NCBI GenBank assembly: GCA_026874595.1
Contig: CM049316.1
Span: 75,685,676 to 75,749,675, forward strand
Source: Sipunculus nudus
Taxonomy: Eukaryota > Annelida > Sipuncula > Golfingiida > Sipunculidae
DNA length: 64,000 bases
Reading direction: 5' to 3'
A program made the position numbers and the translations under genes. Below the pieces are notes generated by a model, which did no database searches, was not told the origin of the DNA, and saw nothing but the letters and a program-made list of their open reading frames with translations. Positions 35,610 to 50,032 of this stretch are shown one piece after another (the first letter of the stretch is position 1; each line of letters starts with the position of its first letter).

Positions 35610-37035
35610 GTTAGGAAACATCTGAGGAGCAATCCATTACATTTTTGATGTAATCTAGATCACCCAAAACATTAATTGAAAGGATTCTGTCGTATTGTTA
35701 TGGCTATTTTATTATAATATAGAGCTAACGATCGTCTTAAACGTGGCTCTGTACCGGAGGTGACCATGGATGGGGTTGGATTAATCTTTCAAAAGGTCCT
35801 GATAGTAAGAAAAAAAATCAAACATATATGAACAAATAACATGACAGTATAATATTCCTGGTTAACACACACACACACACACATACAAATATATAAATAT
35901 GAATATGTATAAAAAAGAAAAAGGTGAGAGTGCTGAATAAGTTATCAAGTCTTGCTGTTCTTGTTTATTAAGATGAAAGAGGTTGCATATTTCTAGTGAA
36001 TTTCAATTTAAGTCACATGAAATAATAGTTTCATTAGTACAAGTTATTACCTATTGCAATATTTCACATAGTTCGTCAAAAACTTGCGCTGTCTGTTGAT
36101 TGACAATACACATATACATATAACATAGCGTTACTTGTAAATTGCTGCTCAGCTCAATGTCGACACTGATAAGTTCAAAAATAGGTACACTTATTCACGC
36201 GGTGCAGCATCACTTTAAATTTTGATTTCAGGGAGACAGATGTCCAGTGCCTGCCAGATTGCTTAATGTGTTAATATCCACAGAACACCACAGGGTAAAC
36301 AGCAGGTCACATCACTTCCGGTTCCAGGCCTCTTTTGATACTCGTGATGATTTACAGATTTGGGATTAGTATCATGCTAGCGAATGTCAGGGTAGAGATA
36401 AACATAACCCGTTTGATGTTATCGAAACTAGAATCTAAATTTATGTGATATTATTCATATATACCATGATATTATTCACTGAATCAAAACTTAGGTACTT
36501 CCCCTAACGAACGAAGCATCCAATCCCAGAGATATTACGCCATTTTTCAGTGATTATGTATACTGGCTGATATTTGTAGTGCATTATGCTACGGTTAAAA
36601 GGAATGTTAAATTCATGACATGTTCAAATAAAATAGAACGCATCAAGACTGCATCTAAAATGATTTGAATCATTAATGTGTCAGTAATTCGCTTTTTTCT
36701 ATAAAATCTTAAAATGTGTGGTAGTTTATTGTGTCGCATATTTGATAAAACCCTCTTAACTACACTTGCTAAATGAAATTACGGGATGGTTGGAGCAATC
36801 CTTCAATTTCTTATGTAATCTGGATCACCTCAAAAAATAATTTAATGGATTATGTCATATTGTTTCGCTCATATCATATATAAAAAATATATCAACTATG
36901 TACATACTTTTTGAATGTAATTTGGATCACTATAAACATTTACTTTAAAGTATTCTGTCGTATTGTTATGGCTGTTTCAGTATAACAGAGCTAATGATCT
37001 TCACTAATGTGGCTCTGTACTGGAAGTGACCTGGG
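35610..37035 (+). repeat. Diverged direct repeat pair
   Basis: 35610-35770 and 36780-37035 share CAATCC...TGTAATCTxGATCACC, then GTATTGTTATGGCT, GAGCTAA and TGGCTCTGTAC, with many differences. The second copy is longer because its TGTAATxTGGATCAC part is doubled. No coding capacity is visible. Confidence 0.6.
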
Positions 37036-37542
37036 ATGGGCTTTTGAACCGTGTAGACCTACACAGAAATGAACCTCCTCGTCAGGGTGGGATATCTCCG
37101 CCATCTTGTTTGTGTAAACATATTAATGGAACATATTACTTGGGTCAAAAACGGATTTCCCCGACTTCCCGACTCCACTGTGATCTCCATGATTATTTTC
37201 ATATTTATACCCAGGTCTCTGGTAGCGGGTGTCGTGACAGAGCTAACCTTATCCCGCCTAATTGTATCAGAATTATTAACAAAACTAACATGCATCACAA
37301 ACACGTATACCATACGCTGCTCTACCGATTATACATTGTAAGGTGTACTGTGATGAACCCTTACTTCAATGATAAAGCAACTTATAATTTTCTTTTCATT
37401 TGTTAGTATGGCTTTCTTATCTTTTCCTTGCCTCTCTCTGTTTATCTGTCTCCTGTCTGTCCGTCTCTCTAAATGTCTCCCTTTGTTTTAGCCTCTGTCT
37501 GTCTCCCATTTACTCAAACACACATACACATGTACTCTCTCT

Positions 37543-37622
<80 letters not shown>

Positions 37623-37852
37623 CGCCAGCGGTCTGAAAAATGGAAAAATGATATTCTTGGTCCTGTTGTTGAAATAGCTTTTAGAGCAACATTAAGTCCG
37701 AAGCTAGAACAAGTTCTTGGTATGAAAAGCAGATGAAAGCTGACGATGACATGCTATATCTATACCTTTTTGTTTCTAGTTCATGTTAGGTTAAGACGAA
37801 TTAAATCTTGGGAGGATTGGATCGGACCAACAAGTCAAATGGCAGCAAATGC

Positions 37853-37904
<52 letters not shown>

Positions 37905-38395
37905 CCTTTGACTGACAACATTTATATATACCCATTAATTTTCACCACATAAACATTTATTTGCATTTGGTAAAGGCAGAAAAGCATTTCACATAAAAGG
38001 GGAAGTCCCTCCTCCACGAAACAGCAGAACAGTGTTCGCAGTGATAATTAAGGTGTATATAATTAGAACAACACTTTGTAAACAGAGGACGTCCGTGACG
38101 TCCGGCTTCCAGCCTCTCATCTGATACCTAAGATGATGATTCCGGTATCCAGAATAAACATCCTGGTAGCGGGTGTCACGGTAAAGATAAACTTAACCCA
38201 TGTGATCTTATCACAAAAAAATGCTGAATTAACTTGCACCAAAACACGCACTGCCTTCGAAAAAAAAAAAAATCTGACGCTGATAAAACACATATTCTAA
38301 TTCACTGAATCAGAGCTTCGGTAGTTCCCCCGACGAACCAACTACCAATCACAGAGAGGACACGTCATTACAATGAGTCTGTATAGTGACTCGTG
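36285..38395 (+). repeat. Diverged interspersed repeat, two main copies
   Basis: 36285-36580 and 38070-38395 align through CTTCCGG/CGGCTTCC, a 'GATAAACxTAACCC' block and ATTCACTGAATCA followed by GGTAxTTCCCC. A partial copy near 37215-37255 shares TGGTAGCGGGTGTC with 38165. The family is unknown to me. Confidence 0.5.
37545..37901. repeat. (AT)n microsatellites
   Basis: Two long TA runs, about 37545-37616 and 37853-37901. Confidence 0.95.
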
Positions 38396-38399
38396 TTGT

Positions 38400-40537
38400 T
38401 CGTATATAAGTAAATAATAAAACAGTTAAGGTATCATTATTGGATGAATACCCTATATCTAAAATGAACCCACAAATGGTTATTAACCATATAAGACCCC
38501 ATAAAATATACATTATTTTTATTTTTTCTTCTATCATGTTATTATCTGGCCTTAAGCTTAAATTTAAAGTTATTATTCAATATTTTTAATGTATGTTCCA
38601 ATGAAATGTTTATGAGTTTGGTGGATATAAACATGATAGAGGAAAAACAATAAAAAAAAAAAGATTTTGAGATAATGTCCTGTGGATTAATATTAGTCGA
38701 ATAAAAACAGGACTGTGGTTTTGTTTTAAAATAGTGTACCTTTTTAATAATTGATTTATTTATAAATGTTACAAAATCATTTGAAAATGAATAAAAACTT
38801 GAAAACATGTATACCATAAGAACAAAAATCAGAGTACCAGGTTAAAATATGTACACTTAAAGGGGTTTATATGACTTTTAAGCACATTTGAATTGAATTT
38901 AGATACAGGGGATTCAAACAATAACGAAACCTCAAAAAAAGGAATATTAAATTCAAATGAATGTTCAAATAAAATGAGAAAGAATAAAAAATACTACTGA
39001 ATCCATAAAATACTTTCCACAATACAGCCATGTTTATGTAATTTGCTTTGGAACAATTTTTATCCAGCACACATGAACGGACTAAGTTCTCCATTTTACT
39101 ACATTTATATCTATAGCGCTGGTGTATTTAGAAGCCCAGGTGCATTGGAAGTGTCAGATTTCGACAACAATCCGTTGGTAGCATAATCGTTCTCTGTGAG
39201 TCCGAGTCTGTGCAATGCGCCGAACCTGATTCTGTCAACCTGACATTTGTTGTGCGCATTGCGAAAACAAAACAACGTTTTGTGAACAGATACTGCCAGT
39301 CTTCACACATTCAATCTTTAAAGCTATAAGACAACACTGATCTGAGAAACACAGGGGAAAATCCCACATATACTGATCTGGACCGCTCGAAGATACAGAT
39401 AGAGGATCTACCACAAATGGGCGATGGATGAGGCATTTGTTGTAAACTTAAATTTTAGGTTAATTACTGGCGGAACCTCGTGACGGTCGATGTTTAGCAA
39501 CATATCAAGCCCATATGATTCAAATTTTTTATGGCAAATCAATCTACTTTTTGTGGAAACTGCCATCTTTTGATGAATGAGTCAGCAGAAATACCGGCCC
39601 GATGGATTTCCGGCGAACTTCTCGAAAATTGCTGAAGTTTCATTGGGCCGTACATACATCCGAGATTGGAAGCCTACGGATTCGGCCGAGGAGTTTCGAA
39701 CGACCCTCCAAGAACACTAAATGGTTTGTAAATTTTAGCTAAAAATATCAACGTCATATTTTTGGTATATTTGACCCTGAAGATCAAGTTCTGGCCTTCA
39801 TTATTCTATCTGTGTGTTTGGTTGAAAATTTTGTGTTTTCGATTTAAGAAAAAAACATAAACATCGCCCTTTTAAAGACATCGTGTATACATCATCGGAC
39901 AGACGATGGCACTAAAAATATCAAATCTACCAGGAAAGGAAGGGGGGAGGGGAGGGACACAGGTGGTATGATTTCCCCGTTGTTCTTTTAGACCTTCTTG
40001 GTAGCTTTGGTGAACAATCTATAAATTTTAGAGGTAAATTAGACCATCATATTATAATTTCTTTTTTTTTTAAATTCAAGATACGATACATCGTTCTGCA
40101 ACACGACAGTACCTTTGTCTCCAGGTAGAGGCCGGCATATAATTAGGTATGATTTGCAGCATTTCCGCAACAACTGAATATAACCATTGTTTGCGAAGCT
40201 TGACACTGAAGTACAACAGCAGACAGGGGCAGAAGCACGATTTAGAAAAAGGAAGGATCCAACCTTGGACTAATGGTTAACCTGTACCAGTGGACCTGTA
40301 TTAATCCGGATAGACGGACAGACATTCAACTTTACCTTCTGTCGGTTCGTCTTGTCCCCAGGAAACACAAGTGTGTACCTGCGTGTAATCGCCGTGGTCC
40401 TTACATTAGGTGCGCGATACTCGTCTCTAATTATATAAACTAGCAGCTGATATTAATATAACTTTACTGTCAGATTTGAGCCAACCCTCTGGACTATAAT
40501 TTTATCTAGATTTGCCTTAATTTTTATGCCTTAAATA

Positions 40538-40590
<53 letters not shown>

Positions 40591-42507
40591 CATATTTAAC
40601 AAAATATAGGATTACCTCGAAAGTGTTTTATTTGATAAGGCCAATCAAAAGAAGACAAAACCTTTATTAGGTTTGATATTAACAGAAGTTTGGGATGACA
40701 ACGCCATTGAAGCCTTGTGTGGGATGCATGCAAACAGTTCACGATACAGTGTCCGATCATTACGGGCTAATTTTGTACCCGGGCGGCTGTACAGGACAAA
40801 ACGGTGTACTGGCTTTAATGTATGTGTCCCGGACTCTTTGTTATTCAAAGATGAACCGGTACGTACGGAACGTGTGGTGACATTAAATGTGGGATATCGT
40901 CGAAGTTTGACATCGGCCCTACGCCGGGGCGGGGTCTCAAGCAATGGGAAAAATCGACAGTGGAATGTTCAAATATTTAAATATCAGAAAAAAATAAATC
41001 AACAATCAGCGGTAAATGAAACATATCATACAGAATACTGTCATAGAATAAACCTTTTCATTATCCTCATTACTGTGCATGTGGGCTGACATAGGTATTT
41101 TAAACAATTGTGATTTCTCCCCTTTCCTTGTGCAAAAATAATTCGGTGCCACCGTGAGGTATCTCATATCAACACATTCCTGCTACTGAACACTTCCAAA
41201 ATGTGGCCCCGTATATATATAAAAGACATTTTTTTTCAAATAATAAATGCAAAAAAGAAGAACTAAACCAAATATGTGACTTTTCCATCCAAACAGAAAA
41301 AGTCGTACACATTTCTAAGTGATCTATGACAGTCGTACACATTTCTGAGTGACATCTAACCTTTCTCATAGGCATACCAGTTAAATAGCAAACCGTTTAC
41401 TCCATAGGGGGCAACAAATAAATAGATATACTTAACTTCTAATGTTATCCGTATAGGCTACAGTGACTGATGTTACTAAATGGTTAAGCCTTTAACCACT
41501 TCATTGTTCTTCTAGACGTGAAGATACGATTCAGACAAGACGTATTAGATCAAATCTGACCTAGTTCCTTCACATTTCTAAGTGACCGAACGCTCAATGA
41601 AGCCATCTGGGCAAAGCACACTCACTGCGCTGGTCACCGGGCGTCTCATCTGTACACATAAATAAATGTAATGTTTCCCAGCATCTCCACAAGAAAGCGT
41701 CACTATCGTTACCATATACCTGTCACTGTTTTATATATATCAGGCACAATACACAAGGCAGACAAAACTAAGCTGGGTATAGCCGGAGGTGACGCATTTT
41801 TGCGTGTCCTGTCAGATAAACGTTTCGAGCCTATCCTTTTTAAATGAGGGGTATGATTAAATATAAAATTGTTTCCTCACCAAGGAGGTATCCCACATGT
41901 TCCAAGATGGTGATCTTTATATCGGTCACAAATAATTTCCAGAATAAGAACTTCAAAAAATTGAAATTAATTTTTAACTTGATGTGTAAGTATTATAGTA
42001 GGCAAACAAATGCATGGTCGGAGCCCACATACCTCCACCAGAATCTTAATTCTAGATTTCTCAATTCCTTGGCAATCAGTGTCACGGTTCATTCATCTGG
42101 TTCACAGATGACCTCCGTAAAAACCTTTTCCTTTTACATATAAATGACAATTGCACTTTCTTCGAATAAAGTGAAAGCCGTATGTCACATAAGGAATTTT
42201 TTTAAGATATAGAAATAAAATCTTACTTTGCCGTGGATACCAAAAGTAAGCACAAAAAAAACTCATAGATTTTTTAACTACAGTATGGGCATTATAAGTA
42301 TGGGCATACCTCATGATCTTCTTAAAACTGTGAGCAGTTTGGTTCTTGAGTGTATAATAGAAACAAATCTATCACATGATTGACGTATAAGCTAGATATT
42401 GCCCATTACAAAAAAAAGTCAATCCAGTGTCAATATATGTTAATTTTAGTATATTTTACAAAGCACTGTATAATTATGTCGAGCGTGTTACATATTTATA
42501 TCGTTAC
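38400..42507. other. Intergenic, no confident gene
   Basis: An (AT)n run lies at 40540-40588. A relatively GC-rich stretch at 40660-40960 is open on both strands (138 residues forward from 40673, 99 residues reverse from 40944), but neither product resembles a family I know and no splice partners are evident. The rest is AT-rich with only short ORFs. Confidence 0.45.
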
Positions 42508-43557
42508 AGTAATTACTGGTTTCATTCATATTGTATTGATTTCTCTTGTTTTATTTTTATGAAGATTATGAATGAATACGGTATTACATCATTAATCTTT
42601 TCATATAATATCTTTACCACCTTTTGATTTTTTAATTCTCTGAAAGTTTTAATTGTGATGTGTAAAATGCTTTGTTTATACAGGAAGACATGTACATAAG
42701 TCTGACCGGCTATATTTGTAATCCTGCATTAAATATATTTAAACCAAAGAGGTGTGTGCTTTGGCCGGACCGGTTCACAATATTGGGCTTGAACGGGACG
42801 AAACGCTAATTTAAAAAAAAAGCCGGATCGCTAATGCTGTCCGGACCAGCCTTCCTAATGAATTTAATTGCTTATGATACAGATAAATTGGATTTATTAG
42901 ATGTTAACTGATAACCTGACCCTTATTATGGAGAGTGTGTTTGTTGTTTGAAGTTTGTCACAGAAAGATTTCTTTACCACAATAAATGTTCTAAAACATT
43001 TGCAATTATTTTTTCTCAACACGTCAGTTTTGAGTTTACGGTAAGATGCTTAAATTTATGGAGAAACAATATGTGTGTTTGCTGTTATAGTGAAGGTATT
43101 AATCAGGAGTGACACGGAAGGCCTGGGAGATAAACTAAGAAAACATATGCATAAGAATATGTAAATAGGGTCTTGAATGAATTTATTGTTTCATTATTTT
43201 ATAAAATGTTATAAACTTTATTTAACATTGACAGTATTGATTTCATAGTATGTTTTTTAACATTTTATCAGCTAAATCACTGGAAGAAAGTAGGAATTAT
43301 TTACTAATGGATATTATTTCTTCAGATTGTGGTACCCCCTTAACTTTGATCAGACTATTAAAACAGAAATACGACTATTCTATAATGTTAATACTTTTTT
43401 TTATAATTATCACATGTATCAAGTTAATGGTACCAGACTACTTAAAATATGACCAGACCCGGTAGTTGCCAGAAAGTTGCTAAAAGACAAACCAGCTAAA
43501 GGACTCGGGGAAACTACAATTCCTCGCTTCCCTTCACTTTCAGCAAATCAGGATACC

Positions 43558-44360
43558 ATGGCAACACCTGAGGTTTCCTCTCCCTTTTGGTGCTCCATTT
43601 GCTTCTACAGCAAAGAAGGACTACAGCCCGGAGCCCTGTTGTGTCTGCATTCGTTCTGAGATACATTTCTCAATGAATGGCGCGAAAAGCGTCACCGAGA
43701 TGGACATTAGACCAGAGCCCAGGTAGACTGCCCCACCTGTCGAACATACCTATACTACAATCTGGTGACATTTCAAGCTTACCTATTGATAATATTGTTC
43801 AGCAGATTGCTGATTACATCAATAAAGATTCGAAATCTTCCTGCCAGGTATGTAAAATGAAGAGTGGAAAGTCAGCGTGCATAAGGTGCTGAGTTTTCTT
43901 GTGCGTGGACTGCGGCGAGGAACACATCAAATCGCGTTTGTTCTCGTCTCATGTACTGAGCACAAATATATGTGAGCTTCCTGGGGCGGCACTTCTTTGC
44001 ATCTGTACCACGTGTTTGTGTGCTTTTTTTTGTTTACATTGTGTTAATGAAGACCTGCACAAGGACAACTGCCTTGACGAAATGTCATACGGGATACAGA
44101 AGATTAAAGAACATGTGATCCAATGTACAAGAAAATAAGTAACTGCTAAGAATAGGAATCAAAGAGATGACAGTAGAAAGAAGACAATTCGAACGATTCC
44201 TTTGTATGGAAGACTTAAGAAGTTCACTTGATTTGATTAAAAACGAGGTTGAGAGAATTAAAAAGAAAAAAAAAACATGAACAATCTTGTGAAGATATCA
44301 TTGACAAAGTGTTGTTTAAAGAGAATGCAAGGATCACGAAGAACGGGCATCCGCCGCTAA
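43558..44360 (+). pseudogene. TRIM-like RING/B-box pseudogene, copy 1
   Basis: A good ATG context (ACCATGG) opens a RING finger: CSIC, CLHSF, then CPTCR about 30 codons on. In-frame stops break it: TGA directly after CLHSF where a zinc-binding Cys is expected, TAG before the CPTCR segment, and a frame change near 43745. The next frame gives a B-box-like region (CQVCKMKSGKSACIRC, then a TGA, then FLCVDCGEEHIKSRLFSSH) up to a stop at 44138, followed by a Lys-rich coiled-coil-like piece in yet another frame. TRIM proteins with this arrangement are E3 ubiquitin ligases and are numerous in bivalves. No intron is seen, as is common for TRIM N-terminal exons and also for retrocopies. All lesions are shared with copy 2. 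Confidence 0.75.
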
Positions 44361-45159
44361 TTTAAACGGAAATCAACTACTTGAGGAAGATGAGGCAGGG
44401 GTTCTTGGTAAGTTGATTTCCGTTGATATCCCGAATAATGAAATGACCGACAAATTCAGTCACTGTAATGAAATGTCTCCAATGTCACGTAAAACGTTGC
44501 CTTTTATGACAGTCCTATATTCATTCGTATTATTTTGAAAATGTTTAAACAGAGAAAAGGGGCCTGCCTTGTCAGTTGAGGATTCGAGGAATGGCAGGAA
44601 TATACATGTTTAACATGTGTAGCCAGAGTACATGAGGGACTAAGAGACAACTCTAGCTGAAGTGAATTGAGACTTTAGCAGATCAATCTCATAATGATAT
44701 GAGGTAGCGACCATTTCTGTACCAGAAAAGTTTGAAGTCAACATTCGGTAACTTGAATGAAGAAAATGCTTTGTATCACCCCGATTAGCGCGTTGCAATA
44801 TATTGCGTTATGTGGTATTGCATTGTGATGCATGTTCCGATATCTTTCATTGTATCTAATCGTAGGAAATAAAAACAAAGACAACAGGAAAACACAAATA
44901 GATCCATGTATGACGAACTAGGAAAATGCAAAAAGTACCTACTACAGTATTTATTTTTTATGAATATTTAAATATCAAGCTCAGGTGAGGCGCTATCATC
45001 CATTTTGTAAATAGGTAGATAGTGCAGAAGTGTCTCAATGAAACAGGGCTTGTCCGGTAAAAAAGACTCAAGCATTCAGGTAGATATCGAGCGACATTTA
45101 CTTGTTTTCTGTTTGCTACCAGGAAAGTTTGAATTACAACATAGTCAGGGTCTTCTTTA

Positions 45160-45179
45160 TAATAATAATAATAATATTT

Positions 45180-45218
<39 letters not shown>

Positions 45219-46980
45219 TTTCATGTTGTTAAGCGTAAAATCCACAGTGTTGTGCTCTAAAACGCTATAACAAGCAACCATTTGCATAAAAATGACTATG
45301 AGAAAAAATATTCATTAAATAAAAATTAAGACAAGCATTTAAATATTGCTTAGGCTAGATAAAACATGCACATAATCCATTAATATACATTACCTATTTT
45401 ACTAAACCAATAAACGACATTAAATCTATAAAAGTGTAGATAAAATTACGGTATAAAATTGAAAATCTGCACGTATGCAAAATCACAGCTAATCGAAATA
45501 CTGCACAAATAAGTATGTCTTAAGCATTTTTTTAAAAGCAGTTAGGCTCTCAGCTTTTCTTAATTATAAAGGAAATGAATTCCACAAAGTGGGACCTGCC
45601 ACACAAAATGCTCTTTGAGCAACCATGGAAGACTTTGTATGTGGAACAAAAAGTAAGTCATGATCGGCCGATCTGAGGCATCGAAATGGTGTGTACGAAT
45701 GAATTATATCCTGTAAGTAGACCGGGGCCATGCGATGTTTGGTCTTGAAAAGTAGTATGGCCACCTTGAATTTAATAGGCTGACTTACAGGGAGCCAGTG
45801 CAGCCCCCGCAATACAGGTGTAATATGATCATACTTGTCACATCCACTTAGTATACGGGCTGCGCTGTTTTGAACTCGCTGAAGCCTCTGAATTAATGAA
45901 GCCGGATACCCAAGAAGTAAAGCATTTCCATAATCTAACTTGGTGGTGACAAAAGCGTGGATCAAACGCTCAAGAGAGCGTTGATCCAAATACGCTTTTA
46001 TTTTATAGATGTTGTGGAGATGCATGTAGGCCACACGGCATATGGTGTTCACATGCTGCTCCATGGTGGAATGAGAATCAAAATAAACACCAAGGCTTCG
46101 AATCCACTGAGATGGTTGAACATAGTGTTCGCCGATTGGAAGATTTGGACATTTAATCTTTGTCGCCAAATGTATAGGTGTAATCAGCATCACCTCTGTT
46201 TTATCATCATTTATTTTCAAGCTGTTTTTGGCCATCCACTTACGTACTAAACCAGCAGTAGCCTCCATATATGTGATGTTATTGCTGAGGTGCTCAGGCC
46301 TGAAAATCAAATACAAAGTAGAATCATCAGCATACATACTATAAAAACCACGCTCATGCAGTAAAGTACCTAAGGGAGCATATAAAGAGTAAAGAGGACA
46401 GGTCCTAAGACAGAGCCCTGGGGCACACCACAGTCCAATATTTGTAACTTAGACTTAATCCCTTCAATCTGGACTGACTGGCTACGTTTACAAAGATATA
46501 ATGCAAACCATTCTAGGGCAGTGCCAGTAACTCCCATTGACCGAAGTGTATCAAGCAAGATCTCATGACTGACCGTATCAAAAGCAGCTGACAAGTCAAT
46601 CATGACTAAAAGTACACAATTATTCTCTCCAAGAGCACACTGGATGTCATTATGAACTCTCAAAGTAGCAGTCTCTGTGGAGTGTCCAGCCCGATAAGCT
46701 GATTGAAATGGCTCCTCTAAATTATAATCTACAAGCGGAGTCGTGAACACACGATCTTCTCTATCACGTTGGAAACAAACGCCAAATTAGAGACAGGTCT
46801 AAAGTTTTTTTAAATTTTCAGGATCAAGTGTAGATTTCTTAATAAGCGGGGTGACGAGAGCGGTTTTGTAGTTCTGTGGAAACACACCAGTTGAAAGTGA
46901 CAGGTTAACCATGTGTGTAATGACAGGAGTTAATTCCTCGGAACATGCCTACAGCAGTCTGGTCGGTAGGGGTCAAGGTC
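45160..46980 (-). mobile_element. CR1/Jockey-type LINE, 3' half, copy 1
   Basis: On the minus strand 46750-46370 encodes reverse transcriptase motifs (DLSAAFDTVSH, GVPQGSVLGP). A different frame at 46337-45564 begins with the YADD catalytic motif and continues to the C-terminal GPTLWNS region. The 3' end carries an (ATT)n tail at about 45160-45217. The element is cut at 46980 by the duplication border, so the endonuclease and 5' part are missing here. Confidence 0.85.
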
Positions 46981-48031
46981 AGTAATTACTGGTTTCATTC
47001 ATATTGTATTGATTTCTCTTGTTTTATTTTTATGAAGATTATGAATGAATACGGTATTACATCATTAATCTTTTCATATAATATCTTTACCACCTTTTGA
47101 TTTTTTAATTCTCTGAAAGTTTTAATTGTGATGTGTAAAATGCTTTGTTTATACAGGAAGACATGTACATAAGTCTGACCGGCTACATTTGTAATCCTGC
47201 ATTAAATATATTTAAACCAAAGAGGTGTGTGCTTTGGCCGGACCGGTTCACAATATTGGGCTTGAACGGGACGAAACGCTAATTTAAAAAAAAAGCCGGA
47301 TCGCTAATGCTGTCCGGACCAGCCTTCCTAATGAATTTAATTGCTTATGATACAGATAAATTGGATTTATTAGATGTCAACTGATAACCTGACCCTTATT
47401 ATGGAGAGTGTGTTTGTTGTTTGAAGTTTGTCACAGAAAGATTTCTTTACCACAATAAATGTTCTAAAACATTTGCAATTATTTTTTCTCAACACGTCAG
47501 TTTTGAGTTTACGGTAAGATGCTTAAATTTATGGAGAAACAATATGTGTGTTTGCTGTTATAGTGAAGGTATTAATCAGGAGTGACACGGAAGGCCTGGG
47601 AGATAAACTAAGAAAACATATGCATAAGAATATGTAAATAGGGTCTTGAATGAATTTATTGTTTCATTATTTTATAAAATGTTATAAACTTTATTTAACA
47701 TTGACAGTATTGATTTCATAGTATGTTTTTTAACATTTTATCAGCTAAATCACTGGAAGAAAGTAGGAATTATTTACTAATGGATATTATTTCTTCAGAT
47801 TGTGGTACCCCCTTAACTTTGATCAGACTATTAAAACAGAAATACGACTATTCTATAATGTTAATACTTTTTTTTTATAATTATCACATGTATCAAGTTA
47901 ATGGTACCAGACTACTTAAAATATGACCAGACCCGGTAGTTGCCAGAAAGTTGCTAAAAGACAAACCAGCTAAAGGACTCGGGGAAACTACAATTCCTCG
48001 CTTCCCTTCACTTTCAGCAAATCAGGATACC

Positions 48032-48835
48032 ATGGCAACACCTGAGGTTTCCTCTCCCTTTTGGTGCTCCATTTGCTTCTACAGCAAAGAAGGACTACAG
48101 CCCGGAGCCCTGTTGTGTCTGCATTCGTTCTGAGATACATTTCTCAATGAATGGCGCGAAAAGCGTCACCGAGATGGACATTAGACCAGAGCCCAGGTAG
48201 ACTGCCCCACCTGTCGAACATACCTATACTACAATCTGGTGACATTTCAAGCTTACCTATTGATAATATTGTTCAGCAGATTGCTGATTACATCAATAAA
48301 GATTCGAAATCTTCCTGCCAGGTATGTAAAATGAAGAGTGGAAAGTCAGCGTGCATAAGGTGCTGAGTTTTCTTGTGCGTGGACTGCGGCGAGGAACACA
48401 TCAAATCGCGTTTGTTCTCGTCTCATGTACTGAGCACAAATATATGTGAGCTTCCTGGGGCGGCACTTCTTTGCATCTGTACCACGTGTTTGTGTGCTTT
48501 TTTTTGTTTACATTGTGTTAATGAAGACCTGCACAAGGACAACTGCCTTGACGAAATGTCATACGGGATACAGAAGATTAAAGAACATGTGATCCAATGT
48601 ACAAGAAAATAAGTAACTGCTAAGAATAGGAATCAAAGAGATGACAGTAGAAAGAAGACAATTCGAACGATTCCTTTGTATGGAAGACTTAAGAAGTTCA
48701 CTTGATTTGATTAAAAACGAGGTTGAGAGAATTAAAAAGAAAAAAAAAAACATGAACAATCTTGTGAAGATATCATTGACAAAGTGTTGTTTAAAGAGAA
48801 TGCAAGGATCACGAAGAACGGGCATCCGCCGCTAA
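48032..48835 (+). pseudogene. TRIM-like RING/B-box pseudogene, copy 2
   Basis: Equivalent to 43558-44360, with the same stops and frame change. One extra A near 48749 alters the frame of the downstream Lys-rich part. Shared lesions show that decay preceded the duplication. Confidence 0.75.
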
Positions 48836-49654
48836 TTTAAACGGAAATCAACTACTTGAGGAAGATGAGGCAGGGGTTCTTGGTAAGTTGATTTCCGTTG
48901 ATATCCCGAATAATGAAATGACCGACAAATTCAGTCACTGTAATGAAATGTCTCCAATGTCACGTAAAACGTTGCCTTTTATGACAGTCCTATATTCATT
49001 CGTACTATTTTGAAAATGTTTAAACAGAGAAAAGGGGCCTGCCTTGTCAGTTGAGGATTCGAGGAATGGCAGGAATATACATGTTTAACATGTGTAGCCA
49101 GAGTACATGAGGGACTAAGAGACAACTCTAGCTGAAGTGAATTGAGACTTTAGCAGATCAATCTCATAATGATATGAGGTAGCGACCATTTCTGTACCAG
49201 AAAAGTTTGAAGTCAACATTCGGTAACTTGAATGAAGAAAATGCTTTGTATCACCCCGATTAGCGCGTTGCAATATATTGCGTTATGTGGTATTGCATTG
49301 TGATGCATGTTCCGATATCTTTCATTGTATCTAATCGTAGGAAATAAAAACAAAGACAACAGGAAAACACAAATAGATCCATGTATGACGAACTAGGAAA
49401 ATGCAAAAAGTACCTACTACAGTATTTATTTTTTATGAATATTTAAATATCAAGCTCAGGTGAGGCGCTATCATCCATTTTGTAAATAGGTAGATAGTGC
49501 AGAAGTGTCTCAATGAAACAGGGCTTGTCCGGTAAAAAAGACTCAAGCATTCAGGTAGATATCGAGCGACATTTACTTGTTTTCTGTTTGCTACCAGGAA
49601 AGTTTGAATTACAACATAGTCAGGGTCTTCTTTATAATAATAATAATAATATTT

Positions 49655-49687
<33 letters not shown>

Positions 49688-50032
49688 TTTCATGTTGTTA
49701 AGCGTAAAATCCACAGTGTTGTGCTCTAAAACGCTATAACAAGCAACCATTTGCATAAAAATGACTATGAGAAAAAATATTCATTAAATAAAAATTAAGA
49801 CAAGCATTTAAATATTGCTTAGGCTAGATAAAACATGCACATAATCCATTAATATACATTACCTATTTTACTAAACCAATAAACGACATTAAATCTATAA
49901 AAGTGTAGATAAAATTACGGTATATAATTGAAAATCTGCACGTATGCAAAATCACAGCTAATCGAAATACTGCACAAATAAGTATGTCTTAAGCATTTTT
50001 TTAAAAGCAGTTAGGCTCTCAGCTTTTCTTAA

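Larger units (their letters stand above)
42508..46980 (+). repeat. Tandem duplication, unit 1 (4473 bp)
   Basis: It begins at AGTAATTACTGG (42508) and ends at GGTCAAGGTC (46980). It is repeated immediately as 46981-51449. By eye I find about half a dozen substitutions and a few length changes in homopolymer and AAT runs. It contains a broken RING/B-box sequence (43558-44360) and the 3' half of a minus-strand LINE. The right border lies inside the LINE. Confidence 0.95.

Noticed and set aside
45957-46250. Forward 97-residue ORF, repeated at 50426-50719
   Set aside because: It is antisense to the LINE reverse transcriptase C-terminal region.
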